Under the pieces are notes generated by a model that did not search any database, was not told the DNA's origin, and worked only from the letters and a program-made list of their open reading frames with translations. Below are positions 43,543 to 51,679 of a DNA stretch of 51,679 bases, one piece after another. The DNA is taken from positions 67,928 to 119,606 of the forward strand of contig JAILOU010000018.1 of assembly GCA_024690665.1 (NCBI GenBank), written 5' to 3'. The first letter of the stretch is position 1, and each line of letters starts with the position of its first letter. Source of the DNA: Eubacterium sp. Its GTDB lineage: Bacteria; Bacillota; Clostridia; Lachnospirales; Lachnospiraceae. A program made the translations under genes and the position numbers.

Positions 43543-46221
43543 TTATTCTGTGTTTTCTTCTTCTTCCTCGGTTTCACCCGTCGTCTCTTCCTCGGTGATA
43601 GCATCATCTGTCGTGGTTGACGAATCATCATCCGAGCCTCCGGTATCACCCTCTATCGTGGTGGAACTGTCGTCATCCTCGTCCTCCTCATCCTCGGAAT
43701 CACTGTCCTCTTTCTTCGTCGACTCCTTCGTATGAATCTTACACTTGACATTGTTCTTGCTTGAAAGCATGTATTTACCATCTTGTGACGAAGACGAACC
43801 ACCGGTAATATAAACCTTTGTCTTCGTACTCGGGCAATACTTGGTTGCCAGCTGGCCGGACTCTGAGCACACGGTAATCGATACATGGTGGTCACACTTC
43901 GAAGTCGGTTCAGTACCTTCTTCAAAATATTCCGTCTCTACCATGCTGCCTCGAGGATCCGAATTGCAGACCCCGCTAATCGCAATCTTACCGGACTTTT
44001 TGCAGACCTTCGCTTTAACAATACCATCGGGGACTTCGAATTCCTTTTCCTCCAGGTCCTCATGGATCCTGCTCATGACATTCTTCCACAAGACCTTCGG
44101 GTACGCGGTGGAACTAAGCTGCGAGTTATCATCATAGCCGCCCCATACCACGCAGGTATAATACGGTGTATAACCGGCAAAGAGCGCATCACGGTTCTTT
44201 GTCGTCGTACCGGACTTACCGGCAGTTGCCATACCGGTGAAGTTCGCCGTTGTACCGGTACCTTCCGTCATAACATCTTCCATGGCACTCGTAAGCAGGA
44301 ACGCTGTTGTTTCCTTAAGTACCGTATGTGTCTCCGGTGTATTGTCGATTAAGACATTACCGTCGTGATCCAAAATCTTCGTATAGAAGATTGGTTCTGT
44401 ATAAGTACCGCCATTGGCAATCGTTGCATAAGCAGCGGTAAGCTCTAAGTTTGTGACACCATTGGTGATACCACCAAGCGCCAGCGCCTCCACAATATCC
44501 GAATCCGTCAATGTCGTAAATCCGAAATTAAGCAGGTAATCATAGCCAACCTGCGGCGTGATATCTGCCATCGTCTTAACCGTCACCACGTTAATGGAAT
44601 CTGTAATCGCTTCACGAATTGTGGTAAATCCACGATAGGTGTTGTCATAGTTGCTGACCTTCGTACCATTCGAATACTCATATGGCGCATCATCCTGTAC
44701 AGTCGCAAGCGTCATGCCACCGGTATCAAGTGCCGGAGCATATGCTGCAAGCACCTTAAATGTAGAACCCGGCTGACGCGTCGTCTCCGTTGCACGGTTC
44801 AACGTCTTAGAAGCCGTCTTCTCACCTCGTCCACCGACAATCGCTTTAACCTCTCCGGTTGACTGGTCCATAACGGTCATGGCTGCCTGAGGCTCTATAA
44901 TCAGATTGAAGACCTCACCATTGTCCACAACCTTGTCGCCATCCTCCATCACCGCCTTTTTGTACTTCTTAACGGCTTTCTTACACTCTTTCTCACTCGA
45001 AAATACGATATCGTAATCAGGATCTTCCGCCTGGTAATACGAAAGCATCGTGTTCTCATCATAATTTTCTATCGTGCCATCTTCCTTCTCGATGGTCAAA
45101 GCATAAGAAAATGAATACTCGGTTCCGACCGCATAATTATCCGAATCAGACACCTCTTCATCGCAAATCTCCTGAATATCCGGATCTTGCGTTGCATAGA
45201 TGGATAATCCACCGTTATATAAAGCCTTGTAAGCCTGCGTCTCACTGTATCCGAGCTTGTCTTGCAGATCTTCAATAACCTGTTCTGTCAGCTCATCCAC
45301 AAAGTAAGAATAGACATCTTCATCGTCTTCTTCCACCTCTGCGTTCACCACCTGGATACGCTCATAGACATCATCCGCCATCGCTTCATCATACTCTTCC
45401 TGGTCGATGTAGCCTTGCTCAAGCATATTGTTAAGCACAAGTTCACGGCGGTCAGCATTCTCCTCCGGATTAGAGATTGGATTGTACTTCGCCGGATTCT
45501 TTGTAATACCGGCAATAACGGCCGCCTCAGAAAGTGTCAGTTCCGAAACATCCTTTCCGAAGTATCGCTTAGAAGCCGCCTGCACACCAAGACAGTTTTG
45601 TCCTAAGTTAATCGTGTTCAGGTAATTCTCCAAGATCCATTCCTTGGAATATTCCTTTTCCAGCTGAATCGCCAGATACTGCTCTTGAATCTTACGTTCG
45701 AGCTTATCCTTCAAGGTTGTCTCGCTCGTCCAGTCCGTAAATACGTTGTTCTTCAAAAGCTGCTGTGTAATGGTCGATGCTCCCTCGGTTGTACTAAGAC
45801 CACTTTTAATCCCCTTAAACAGCGCTCTTGCAATACCTCTGACATCTACTCCATTATGTTCATAAAATCGCTCATCCTCGATTGCAACAAATGCATGCTG
45901 CATATCTTCCGGTATCTCGTCAAGCGTCACATAAACTCTGTTTGAGCCGGACGCAACAAGAGTCGCAATCTCATTATTCTCACTGTCATATACCGTAGAC
46001 AGATATCCGGTCGGTGATGCATCGATATCTTCGATATCCGGCGCTTCCGCAATAATATCGCTGACAATCTTGTAACCGGTCACTGCTCCGACAGCTATCA
46101 CTGCCAACACACACACAAGCAGTGTCTTCCCAAATAAAACCGCAAATCTCTTCTTTTTCTTCGTTTTCTTCGATCGAAGTTTCTTCTGCGAATTTTGGGC
46201 ATGCTTTTTTCCGTAATTCAT
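43543..46221 (-). CDS. Class A penicillin-binding protein (PBP1A type)
   Basis: 892 residues. A basic cytoplasmic end, TM (about 28-53), GT51 glycosyltransferase (about 75-250) with EDERFYEHNGVD and the GASTITQQL motif, then the transpeptidase (about 420-720) with the nucleophile Ser486 of STFK and the KSGTT motif (a variant of KTGT). The tail after about residue 760 has Cys pairs (KCDHH, CSESGQLATKYC) and a long acidic Ser/Asp/Glu end. It polymerises and cross-links peptidoglycan at the membrane. Ribosome site GGAGG is visible. Confidence 0.95.
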   Translation of the reverse strand: MNYGKKHAQNSQKKLRSKKTKKKKRFAVLFGKTLLVCVLAVIAVGAVTGYKIVSDIIAEAPDIEDIDASPTGYLSTVYDSENNEIATLVASGSNRVYVTLDEIPEDMQHAFVAIEDERFYEHNGVDVRGIARALFKGIKSGLSTTEGASTITQQLLKNNVFTDWTSETTLKDKLERKIQEQYLAIQLEKEYSKEWILENYLNTINLGQNCLGVQAASKRYFGKDVSELTLSEAAVIAGITKNPAKYNPISNPEENADRRELVLNNMLEQGYIDQEEYDEAMADDVYERIQVVNAEVEEDDEDVYSYFVDELTEQVIEDLQDKLGYSETQAYKALYNGGLSIYATQDPDIQEICDEEVSDSDNYAVGTEYSFSYALTIEKEDGTIENYDENTMLSYYQAEDPDYDIVFSSEKECKKAVKKYKKAVMEDGDKVVDNGEVFNLIIEPQAAMTVMDQSTGEVKAIVGGRGEKTASKTLNRATETTRQPGSTFKVLAAYAPALDTGGMTLATVQDDAPYEYSNGTKVSNYDNTYRGFTTIREAITDSINVVTVKTMADITPQVGYDYLLNFGFTTLTDSDIVEALALGGITNGVTNLELTAAYATIANGGTYTEPIFYTKILDHDGNVLIDNTPETHTVLKETTAFLLTSAMEDVMTEGTGTTANFTGMATAGKSGTTTKNRDALFAGYTPYYTCVVWGGYDDNSQLSSTAYPKVLWKNVMSRIHEDLEEKEFEVPDGIVKAKVCKKSGKIAISGVCNSDPRGSMVETEYFEEGTEPTSKCDHHVSITVCSESGQLATKYCPSTKTKVYITGGSSSSQDGKYMLSSKNNVKCKIHTKESTKKEDSDSEDEEDEDDDSSTTIEGDTGGSDDDSSTTTDDAITEEETTGETEEEEENTE

Positions 46222-46277
46222 ATCTTCCTCCTTTGTTGTCCCATATGTTCCGTTACAAAAGCATATAGCCGTCTAAT

Positions 46278-46283
46278 AGTATA
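46278..46283 (-). promoter_or_regulatory. -10 element of the PBP gene
   Basis: Minus-strand TATACT, 57 bp before the PBP start. The -35 region has only a weak TTTTGT, so the promoter is uncertain. An inverted repeat AAAATC-CTTAA-GATTTT lies further upstream. Confidence 0.35.
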
Positions 46284-46417
46284 CCATATTTTACACTTTC
46301 ACAAAAGAATACAGAAAAATCTTAAGGATTTTCGCCACATTTACGATGCCATATATGCAAGAAAAATGGTAAAATAGTCTTAATACATAATTCATATAGA
46401 AGGGAGATGCCCGCCTT

Positions 46418-47641
46418 ATGGGTACCACTAAAGCTAGAGATTACATGTTCGACACATTTCGTGGACTGCTCATGTTATCGATACCTATGTCACATTTTAC
46501 GAAAATGACCGGTAATCTGTACTCCGATCTATACTTAAACGGAGCCTTTCCAAAAGACAGTTTATTCGGTTTCGTCTACATCACAATCAATGTATTTGTC
46601 ATGCAGGCATTTATGTTCTTGTCCGGATTCTTCTCAAAGAAACCGGAACGCGCCAGAGAAACCGCCTGGTCCACCTTCATGTGGCCATATCTCGTCTTCA
46701 CATTTTTATACTTCTTTGTGAGATGGGCATTCTTTGGAAGCGCACACCTTACATTCTTATCGCCGCCATTTGCCTTATGGTTCTTATGGGCGCTGTTCTT
46801 CTACCGTTTCTTCTTAAAAGACATGGTGAAGTTCAAGTGGCTGCTGCCGGTCGGTATCATCTTATACTTCGTTGCCGGCATGGTTCAAGATTGGGGCGAT
46901 TTTCTCGCACTTGGACGAGTTCTTTCCTACTTCGTCTTCTTCTTATTCGGATACTATTGTTCGAAGGAACGCCTCGCATGGTTCCAGCAACTTAAGAAAA
47001 GCAAAGTCGCTCTGGTAATTCTCGCCGCCGTCTTAGTCGCCTGCTCCATCCTGCTGTGCAAGTTTGGTCCAAGCGTCGGCTGGTATCTGCTGCGCGAATC
47101 TTACCACAGCTATGACATGCAGATCTGGCAGGATGTTCTTTTAAGACTTATGATCTTAATTGTTTCTACCGGCTGGATTGTCCTGATGATTAACATCATC
47201 CCATCCAAGAAGGGATTTTTAGCTTACGTTGGCGCAAACACGATGCCAATCTACATGTTCCACTTAACGCTTCGCTACGTCATCGAGTTTAAAGGACTGT
47301 ATGTTGGATTCGTTGCCTGTCTCGTCGTTGCCTGGTTTGGCCTTCTCGGCGTCATTCATATGAAATGGAAGAACACAGCAGGTTACATTACTTTAATTAT
47401 CATTTCCATCGTGGCTGCAGTCGGACTGTTCGCCTCCGGTATCTTAAAGAGCTGGTATGGTCTGTGTCCGCACTCCATGGTGCTGACTTATATCTTATGT
47501 TACGGTGGAGCGCTGATGGCCGGAATCGCATTTGTCTCACCATTTTGGATTAAGCTCTACGACTTTTTGGTGGACGGAACAAACAAATTACCTAAGCTTA
47601 CACGTTGGTTAAAGGGGCCTGGTTATGAAGCTGAAGAATAA
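46418..47641 (+). CDS. Integral membrane acyltransferase (acyltransferase 3 family)
   Basis: 407 residues with about ten membrane helices. Early motif YMFDTFRGLLMLSIPMSHF contains the conserved Arg-Gly and the catalytic-type His of acyltransferase-3 (OafA/OpgC-like) proteins, which move acyl groups from CoA to surface glycans. The target is unknown. The gene overlaps the following alpha/beta hydrolase by 17 bases, so the two are likely one unit, perhaps adding and removing acyl groups (inference). Confidence 0.85.
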   Translation: MGTTKARDYMFDTFRGLLMLSIPMSHFTKMTGNLYSDLYLNGAFPKDSLFGFVYITINVFVMQAFMFLSGFFSKKPERARETAWSTFMWPYLVFTFLYFFVRWAFFGSAHLTFLSPPFALWFLWALFFYRFFLKDMVKFKWLLPVGIILYFVAGMVQDWGDFLALGRVLSYFVFFLFGYYCSKERLAWFQQLKKSKVALVILAAVLVACSILLCKFGPSVGWYLLRESYHSYDMQIWQDVLLRLMILIVSTGWIVLMINIIPSKKGFLAYVGANTMPIYMFHLTLRYVIEFKGLYVGFVACLVVAWFGLLGVIHMKWKNTAGYITLIIISIVAAVGLFASGILKSWYGLCPHSMVLTYILCYGGALMAGIAFVSPFWIKLYDFLVDGTNKLPKLTRWLKGPGYEAEE

Positions 47642-48536
47642 AAAATTTTTAGTGCCGGCTGCGATTATTATAATCGCTCTGGCACTCCTTATTATTCTGA
47701 AAATAAGCACTTATCAAGACAGAGAAATCTCTTTATTTTTGGAAAATGAAAGAGACTCCTACAACTATGTAGAAATCTCTCTTCCAAAGACAAAGGGAAC
47801 TCATCCCATCGTATTTTTATCACATGGTTTTGGCGGCGCCATCTCTTCCGGCGGCGCCAGCGAACTGTCTAAATCGCTTGCAGATGCAGGCTTTATTGCG
47901 GTGCGCATCGACTTTAATCCTTACACTAAGCAGTCCTTAAATTCCGACCGCATAAATTCCTACACCTTAACCGATATGACGGACGAAGCCCTAATTGCCA
48001 TTCACTATGTCATCGACAACTATAACGGCGATGCTGACAACGTCGGTCTATACGGCAGAAGCTACGGCGGACGTTTCTCCATGAAGATGGCCAATGACTC
48101 CTCCGGCGACATCGATTACAAAGCACTTGCTCTTGTTGCTCCGGCCGGAGACGACGTTGCATTTACTCGTTTTTTAGGAGGCGAAGAACAATACCGTGCT
48201 CTTCGAGACGAAGCCTTTACTTCCCAAAAGGGATATTCTATAAAAAACAACATCAAACTCACCCCGGAATGGTTTGAAGACATCGAGTCTTACAATCCTT
48301 GTGATACTTCTGAGAACTTCGGCGACAAACCGGTTCTTCTTTATTACAACACGCTCGATCAGATTGTCTATCCGGATACCGCGCTTCGCTGCGCAAACTC
48401 CTATGCCAACTGCGAGACTGTTGAGGTCACCAGTGAAAATGGCCACGGCTTTGAGATGAGCTATCCAAACTCCGAGCTTAAGGATTCGATCATCCAAAAG
48501 GTGACAGCGTTTTTCACCAAGAATATGATGCGGTAA
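47625..48536 (+). CDS. Membrane-anchored alpha/beta hydrolase (dienelactone hydrolase/lipase-like)
   Basis: 303 residues. One N-terminal transmembrane anchor (about 9-28), then an alpha/beta fold: oxyanion loop FLSHGFGGAISSGG, nucleophile elbow GRSYGG (GxSxG) in NVGLYGRSYGGRFSMKMAN, Asp near VYPDTALR and catalytic His in NGHGFEMS. It would act as an esterase on the outside face of the membrane. It shares its first 17 bases with the preceding acyltransferase gene. Confidence 0.88.
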   Translation: MKLKNKKFLVPAAIIIIALALLIILKISTYQDREISLFLENERDSYNYVEISLPKTKGTHPIVFLSHGFGGAISSGGASELSKSLADAGFIAVRIDFNPYTKQSLNSDRINSYTLTDMTDEALIAIHYVIDNYNGDADNVGLYGRSYGGRFSMKMANDSSGDIDYKALALVAPAGDDVAFTRFLGGEEQYRALRDEAFTSQKGYSIKNNIKLTPEWFEDIESYNPCDTSENFGDKPVLLYYNTLDQIVYPDTALRCANSYANCETVEVTSENGHGFEMSYPNSELKDSIIQKVTAFFTKNMMR

Positions 48537-48553
48537 AAGAATCATTCCCCTTT

Positions 48554-49144
48554 TTACCAGACATAATTCAATCCATCCCCTAAGCACTCATACTGAAATC
48601 CTATGTATTTTACAATGTCGGACATCTTCTGAAATTCTTTTTCCGACATCGCCATATAGTATTCTCGTTTTCCCAAACAATAATGCAGAACATACATATA
48701 ATAATAGCCGGAAGCATCGACCCGGTCTGCATTATTTGTACCTTCCGGGCTCTCATATCTTGCCGGTCGTCCAAGCTGGTTCATAACTACAACATCTTCT
48801 TTGTACACCCATCCATCTAAATCGGCAATTTTAACGTAGTAATACTCCCGTTCCATATCATCCATATCAAACTCCACAACTTTCTTTTGAGAGCCTACTA
48901 CAGCCACCTTTGCATATTCTACTTTTCCTTCTTTTATCGCATTGATAAATTTCTTTTTGTCTTTGCCTCCGATCAGCCCGGCCTTCCCCTCTTTTATCGT
49001 ATCTGCCATACTCGCTGATAACGTTGTAAACTCCAGACCTCTGACACTTGGTCGTTCTTCATTTGCCTGCTCTTCTTTTGCATCTTCTTCACGAATCTCT
49101 TTCACCGTGCCTACAGCACCCTTAATTGCATCAAATAACCCCAT
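48554..49144 (-). CDS. Hypothetical protein, 196 residues
   Basis: Not recognised. The first 40 residues are highly charged and helical (AIKGAVGTVKEIREEDAKEE); the centre holds a beta-rich part with REYYYVKIADLDGWVYKEDVV; the end is aromatic (GYYYMYVLHYCLGKREYYMA). There is no signal peptide and no membrane helix. It converges on the hydrolase gene with an 17-bp gap and sits between two acyltransferase genes. A ribosome site (AAAGGAGA) precedes it. Confidence 0.65.
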   Translation of the reverse strand: MGLFDAIKGAVGTVKEIREEDAKEEQANEERPSVRGLEFTTLSASMADTIKEGKAGLIGGKDKKKFINAIKEGKVEYAKVAVVGSQKKVVEFDMDDMEREYYYVKIADLDGWVYKEDVVVMNQLGRPARYESPEGTNNADRVDASGYYYMYVLHYCLGKREYYMAMSEKEFQKMSDIVKYIGFQYECLGDGLNYVW

Positions 49145-49183
49145 ATTGTACTTCTCCTTTTTTCACTCCCAATTTTTTTACAC

Positions 49184-50260
49184 TTAAGCATAAATTTTCT
49201 TCATCCACTTTAGTTTCTCATATTCTGACATTTTGTAAAGCAAAAGCGCAAGCAATACTGAGCCAATCGCAACCAGAAGAAATCGAAGCACGCTGTCAGC
49301 AAGTTCTCTGCTCCAGAGCTCGAGAAATCTTCTCACGAAAAAGTCTACCCACATATGCAGGTAAAAGATAAGTGCGCTCAGCACCCGAAGCGTCTTGTAA
49401 ATTGGTTTATCTTTAAGGTTCACCCGGTAGATCAGCGCGAAGATCAAAACGCTCGCAGGCATCAAAAACAGATACATATTCCTCTCTTTTTGAATATCAA
49501 AATACTCCAGTAAAAATGCTTCTACAAACAGCAAAATCATGGAAATCACAAGCCCTATCTGTGCCTTCTTCTTTTCTATTCGTATTTCACAAAATGCAAA
49601 GCACATCCCGGCCGCCACAAAGAAGAACCCATCAAACAGTCCATCTCTCGTCGTGACGATAACGCTCATGATATGTTCTAACACACTCCAAATCCCCGGC
49701 ACATGCTCCTCTAGCGGCTCTACAAATCCAAACCAGGATTGTCCAAACAGCCCAATAATATAAAAGATTGCAGAGCCGACAAGAATTGCAATCGGCTTAA
49801 TCTTTAACATCAGTAAGACAGATACCAAAAGCACCGCGAAAATCAGCGCAGGCAGATACCACAGCTGCGTATGACTTCCCTTGAATATGAAATTTCTCAG
49901 ATAGATTACTAACAGTTTAAGCGGACTGCCGTCTTCTTCTCTTAGCAGTTTTCGAACCGCAAGCGGTATATAAATCACCGACCAAATCAGGTAGATGCGA
50001 AAGATTCTCTTCGCATATCGAATCGGCCGCTCCATGCTAAATGAATCCGGCGACATCTTATAAAACAGCAAAAATCCGGATGTAATAAAAAAGAAAGGAA
50101 CCGCAAGGCGCGCTAAGTAATGCTCTGTCAGCAAGCTGAAAAAGCTACTTACTCCGGAAGGATCCGGCCCAAACGGTTCCACATGGATGACAATCACCCA
50201 GAACGCACATATGAATTTTGTCAGATCAATCGCGTTAAAACTCTGCGATTTATGTTCCAT
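49184..50260 (-). CDS. Membrane acyltransferase, second copy of the acyltransferase 3 family
   Basis: 358 residues with about ten helices and the start signature NAIDLTKFICAFWVIVIHV, including the His expected at the active site. Unlike the copy at 46418 it is shorter and runs on the minus strand. It probably acylates a cell-surface polymer; the target is unknown. A GtrA-like remnant lies directly upstream on the same strand, so it may once have been part of a polysaccharide locus. Confidence 0.85.
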   Translation of the reverse strand: MEHKSQSFNAIDLTKFICAFWVIVIHVEPFGPDPSGVSSFFSLLTEHYLARLAVPFFFITSGFLLFYKMSPDSFSMERPIRYAKRIFRIYLIWSVIYIPLAVRKLLREEDGSPLKLLVIYLRNFIFKGSHTQLWYLPALIFAVLLVSVLLMLKIKPIAILVGSAIFYIIGLFGQSWFGFVEPLEEHVPGIWSVLEHIMSVIVTTRDGLFDGFFFVAAGMCFAFCEIRIEKKKAQIGLVISMILLFVEAFLLEYFDIQKERNMYLFLMPASVLIFALIYRVNLKDKPIYKTLRVLSALIFYLHMWVDFFVRRFLELWSRELADSVLRFLLVAIGSVLLALLLYKMSEYEKLKWMKKIYA

Positions 50261-50266
50261 GTTATT

Positions 50267-50362
50267 CTAACTCCCCTTTTGTTCGTTTCGAAAAACAAAC
50301 AGTTTACTAATAACATAGTTTAACACAATTACCACAATCTGCGCCACGATTTTAACAAGCAT
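50267..50362 (-). pseudogene. GtrA-like protein remnant
   Basis: A 31-residue open frame (MLVKIVAQIVVIVLN, YVISKLFVFRNEQKGS). Its hydrophobic helix ending in NYVISKLFVFR is the hallmark of the last transmembrane segment of GtrA-family proteins (about 130 residues, four helices; move lipid-linked sugars). Upstream the frame is closed by TGA, and no other helices are encoded, so the rest of the gene is lost. It lies 7 bp before the acyltransferase gene. Moderate certainty: the match is short. Confidence 0.45.
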
Positions 50363-50509
50363 ACTATTATATAATCATTTTATCACCACCTCGCCGACTT
50401 AATTTGGCTTTTAATTTCTGAAATCTTTTTCCCAACTTATAAGCCTTACTTTGAGACACCCTTTCATATTTTTACCTGCCCTGTCCCTCAAGATTTCAAG
50501 TACAAATAC

Positions 50510-50848
50510 TTATTTTTTTGCCCTAAAACCATACTCCTTTTTTAATCGCTCAAATATTTCGTAAGCAACAGGGCAAATTGATATGATATCTAAAAATCCA
50601 AGTAAGCTATGTAATCTTTCCGGTTGATTGGTATATGGATAATTCTTACAGTTTTCCGGTCTACATTCTCCGAGCTTACACTCACCATCCCCATTCAAGA
50701 AATCGCAAGGCTTATGCTTCGTTTGATACTCTAGTCCATATTCATCCTTTTCTAAGAAAAAATCAATAAACTACTCTTCTGATATTCCCAGATGTCTCGC
50801 ATCATTCTCAATATCCTCAGCTGGTATACTCCCTACTATTATATAAAG
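50510..50848 (-). pseudogene. Broken YkgJ-family (zinc/iron-chelating Cys-rich) gene
   Basis: The intact 3' part (MNGDGECKLGECRPENCKNY, then TNQPERLHSLLGFLDIISICP) matches the end of YkgJ-type proteins with their Cys pairs. The same frame continues upstream through KHKPCDFLNGDG, back to a TAG at 50771-50773, then reads on as IPAEDIENDARHLGISEE before the element at 50850. So the gene has an in-frame stop and has lost its N-terminal Cys motif. The IS110-type element begins at about that point. Confidence 0.6.
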
Positions 50849-50892
50849 TCATAGTCTTTCTTTACCTTTTCTACAGGTTCGACTATGCTATT

Positions 50893-51070
50893 TTAAGATA
50901 CTGTGGATTGGTAGTGTACTCCTACCACTTGATGGTTTTATAAAGGCTCCAACCACAGTCTCTTTGTTCATTTGTTAATCAGTTAGTTACCGCATGACGG
51001 TTTATCAAGAAGTAGGTTACGATTGCAAGGAGCCCTGTGGGTCTTAAAACAGTATCAATACTATCTTAAG
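50893..51070 (+). ncRNA. Candidate IS110 bridge RNA region
   Basis: Left non-coding part of the element. TTAAGATA (50893-50900) pairs with TATCTTAA (51062-51069), or GATACTG with CAGTATC (51050-51056), closing a region of about 178 bases. Inside: ACTGTGG-A-TTGG (50900-50911) pairs with CCAACCACAGT (50949-50959) around a 37-base loop holding GGTAG/CTACC; then ACCG/CGGT. IS110-group elements encode a bridge RNA of about this size here that guides insertion through two loops. The exact ends and loops are inference. Confidence 0.55.
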
Positions 51071-51080
51071 GAGGTTCTAT

Positions 51081-51679
51081 ATGATTTTTGTAGGAATTGA
51101 TGTCGCTAAAGATAAGCATGATTGCTTTATCACAAACTCTGATGGAGAAGTTCTTTTTAAGCCCTTCACCATCACCAACAACCTCGATGGGTTCGATGAA
51201 CTTTATCAGAAAATAGAATCCGTTATGGAAGATGTTTCTAAAGTAAAAGTAGGGCTAGAAGCCACTGGACACTATAGTTACAATCTTCTCGGACATCTCC
51301 TTGATAAAGGTTTGCCGACCTACGTTATCAATCCGTTACATACAAATCTATACAGAAAAAGTCTAAGCCTTAGACAGACCAAAACGGATAAGGTTGATGC
51401 CCGCACAATTGCTTCTATGCTAATGTCTGATGTGAACTTAAAGTCCTACTCAGACACATCGTACCACAACGAAGAACTCAAGTCACTAACACGTTATCGC
51501 TTTGATAAAGTTAAGGAACGTGCACAGCTCAAACAGTCCATTTCTCGCCTTGTATGCATCCTATTTCCAGAACTAGAAAAGCTCGTTCCAACTCTTCATC
51601 AGAATTCTGTATATGAACTTCTTTACGAATTCCCTGGAGCAAAGCACGTAGCTAATGCTCATCTTACAAGGTTATCTAA
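51081..51679 (+). CDS. IS110-family transposase, 3' end cut by the window
   Basis: 199 codons are visible without a stop. Starts MIFVGIDVAKDKHDCFIT (first catalytic Asp of the RuvC-like DEDD domain), then GLEATGHYSYNLL with the Glu, and LRQTKTDKVDARTIA with the Asp pair, all typical of IS110 transposases. AAGGAGG precedes the ATG. The C-terminal transposase-20 domain with the catalytic Ser lies outside the window. Confidence 0.92.
   Translation, partial: MIFVGIDVAKDKHDCFITNSDGEVLFKPFTITNNLDGFDELYQKIESVMEDVSKVKVGLEATGHYSYNLLGHLLDKGLPTYVINPLHTNLYRKSLSLRQTKTDKVDARTIASMLMSDVNLKSYSDTSYHNEELKSLTRYRFDKVKERAQLKQSISRLVCILFPELEKLVPTLHQNSVYELLYEFPGAKHVANAHLTRLS

Larger units (their letters stand above)
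50850..51679 (+). mobile_element. IS110-family insertion sequence (right end outside the window)
   Basis: A transposase with DEDD-type motifs is preceded by a 200-base non-coding left part with strong secondary structure, as in IS110-group elements. No terminal inverted repeat is visible, which is normal for this group. The left end is placed only roughly, where homology to the disrupted YkgJ-like gene stops. Confidence 0.75.

Noticed and set aside
43518-43649. N-terminal 44-residue extension of the CvfB frame
   Set aside because: Overlaps the PBP gene in another frame, basic low complexity, no ribosome site; the TTG at 43517 is better.

Overview
The window reads as chromosomal DNA of a low-to-mid GC Gram-positive Clostridia bacterium, most likely a Lachnospiraceae-type gut anaerobe. 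This is an inference from the gene set: Veg, CvfB, YqeY, a VanW-domain protein, an ECF transporter core, an NlpC/P60 protein with a very long poly-serine linker, a methionine aminopeptidase with a SEC-C zinc tail, FtsEX beside CtpA and PrfB, a YjfB-type protein, and Firmicutes-style promoters and AGGAGG ribosome sites. Most genes lie on the minus strand from 400 to 46221, so this is a long co-directional chromosome arm with a few plus-strand islands. There are no rRNA or tRNA genes, no CRISPR array and no prophage.

Layout. 1-370: the tail of a cupin regulator, with a terminator. 400-6938: a compact minus-strand run of AIR-synthase-like protein, Lrp regulator, aminotransferase, TrmL, a fused EcfA1-EcfA2 ATPase, EcfT and TruA. 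7000-12561: cell-surface and DNA-repair genes (VanW protein, a 34-residue membrane peptide, a TPR-like anchored protein, DnaQ-type exonuclease, endonuclease III, GH25 lysozyme). 12664-12835: a free-standing structured RNA gene of unknown family. 12881-17342: tldD-tldE-small protein-MocR. 17392-20361: a CsoR-controlled copper efflux operon whose copA ends in a nested copZ-like reading frame. 20405-23808: a small membrane protein and a two-component system. 23971-28373: a five-gene run of molybdopterin-binding protein, NlpC/P60, YqeY, PrsA-like protein and Map, then veg and plsC. 29799-35026: CdaR/PucR-type regulator, ftsE, ftsX, ctpA and prfB, with the +1 frameshift site of prfB intact. 35105-35662: an AT-rich spacer with a cluster of DnaA boxes. 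35663-40648: a secreted coiled-coil protein, an MMPL transporter and a TetR regulator. 40737-46221: SH3/NlpC-P60 protein, yjfB-like gene, cvfB and a class A penicillin-binding protein. 46418-50260: two membrane acyltransferases, an alpha/beta hydrolase and an unknown protein. 50267-51679: gene remnants (GtrA-like, YkgJ-like) next to an IS110-family element that runs off the window.

Themes. Many genes act on the envelope: VanW, GH25, two NlpC/P60 proteins, PBP1A, FtsEX, CtpA, acyltransferases, MMPL and PlsC. Copper homeostasis is a self-contained unit: CsoR represses its own promoter through two 17-bp palindromes, one exactly filling the spacer between -35 and -10, and the divergent tldD promoter shares the same -35 bases. 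The strongest candidates for new biology are the nested copZ start inside copA, the DnaA-box cluster away from any replication-origin gene context, the orphan structured RNA at 12664-12835, and the candidate bridge RNA of the IS110 element with the genes it appears to have broken.
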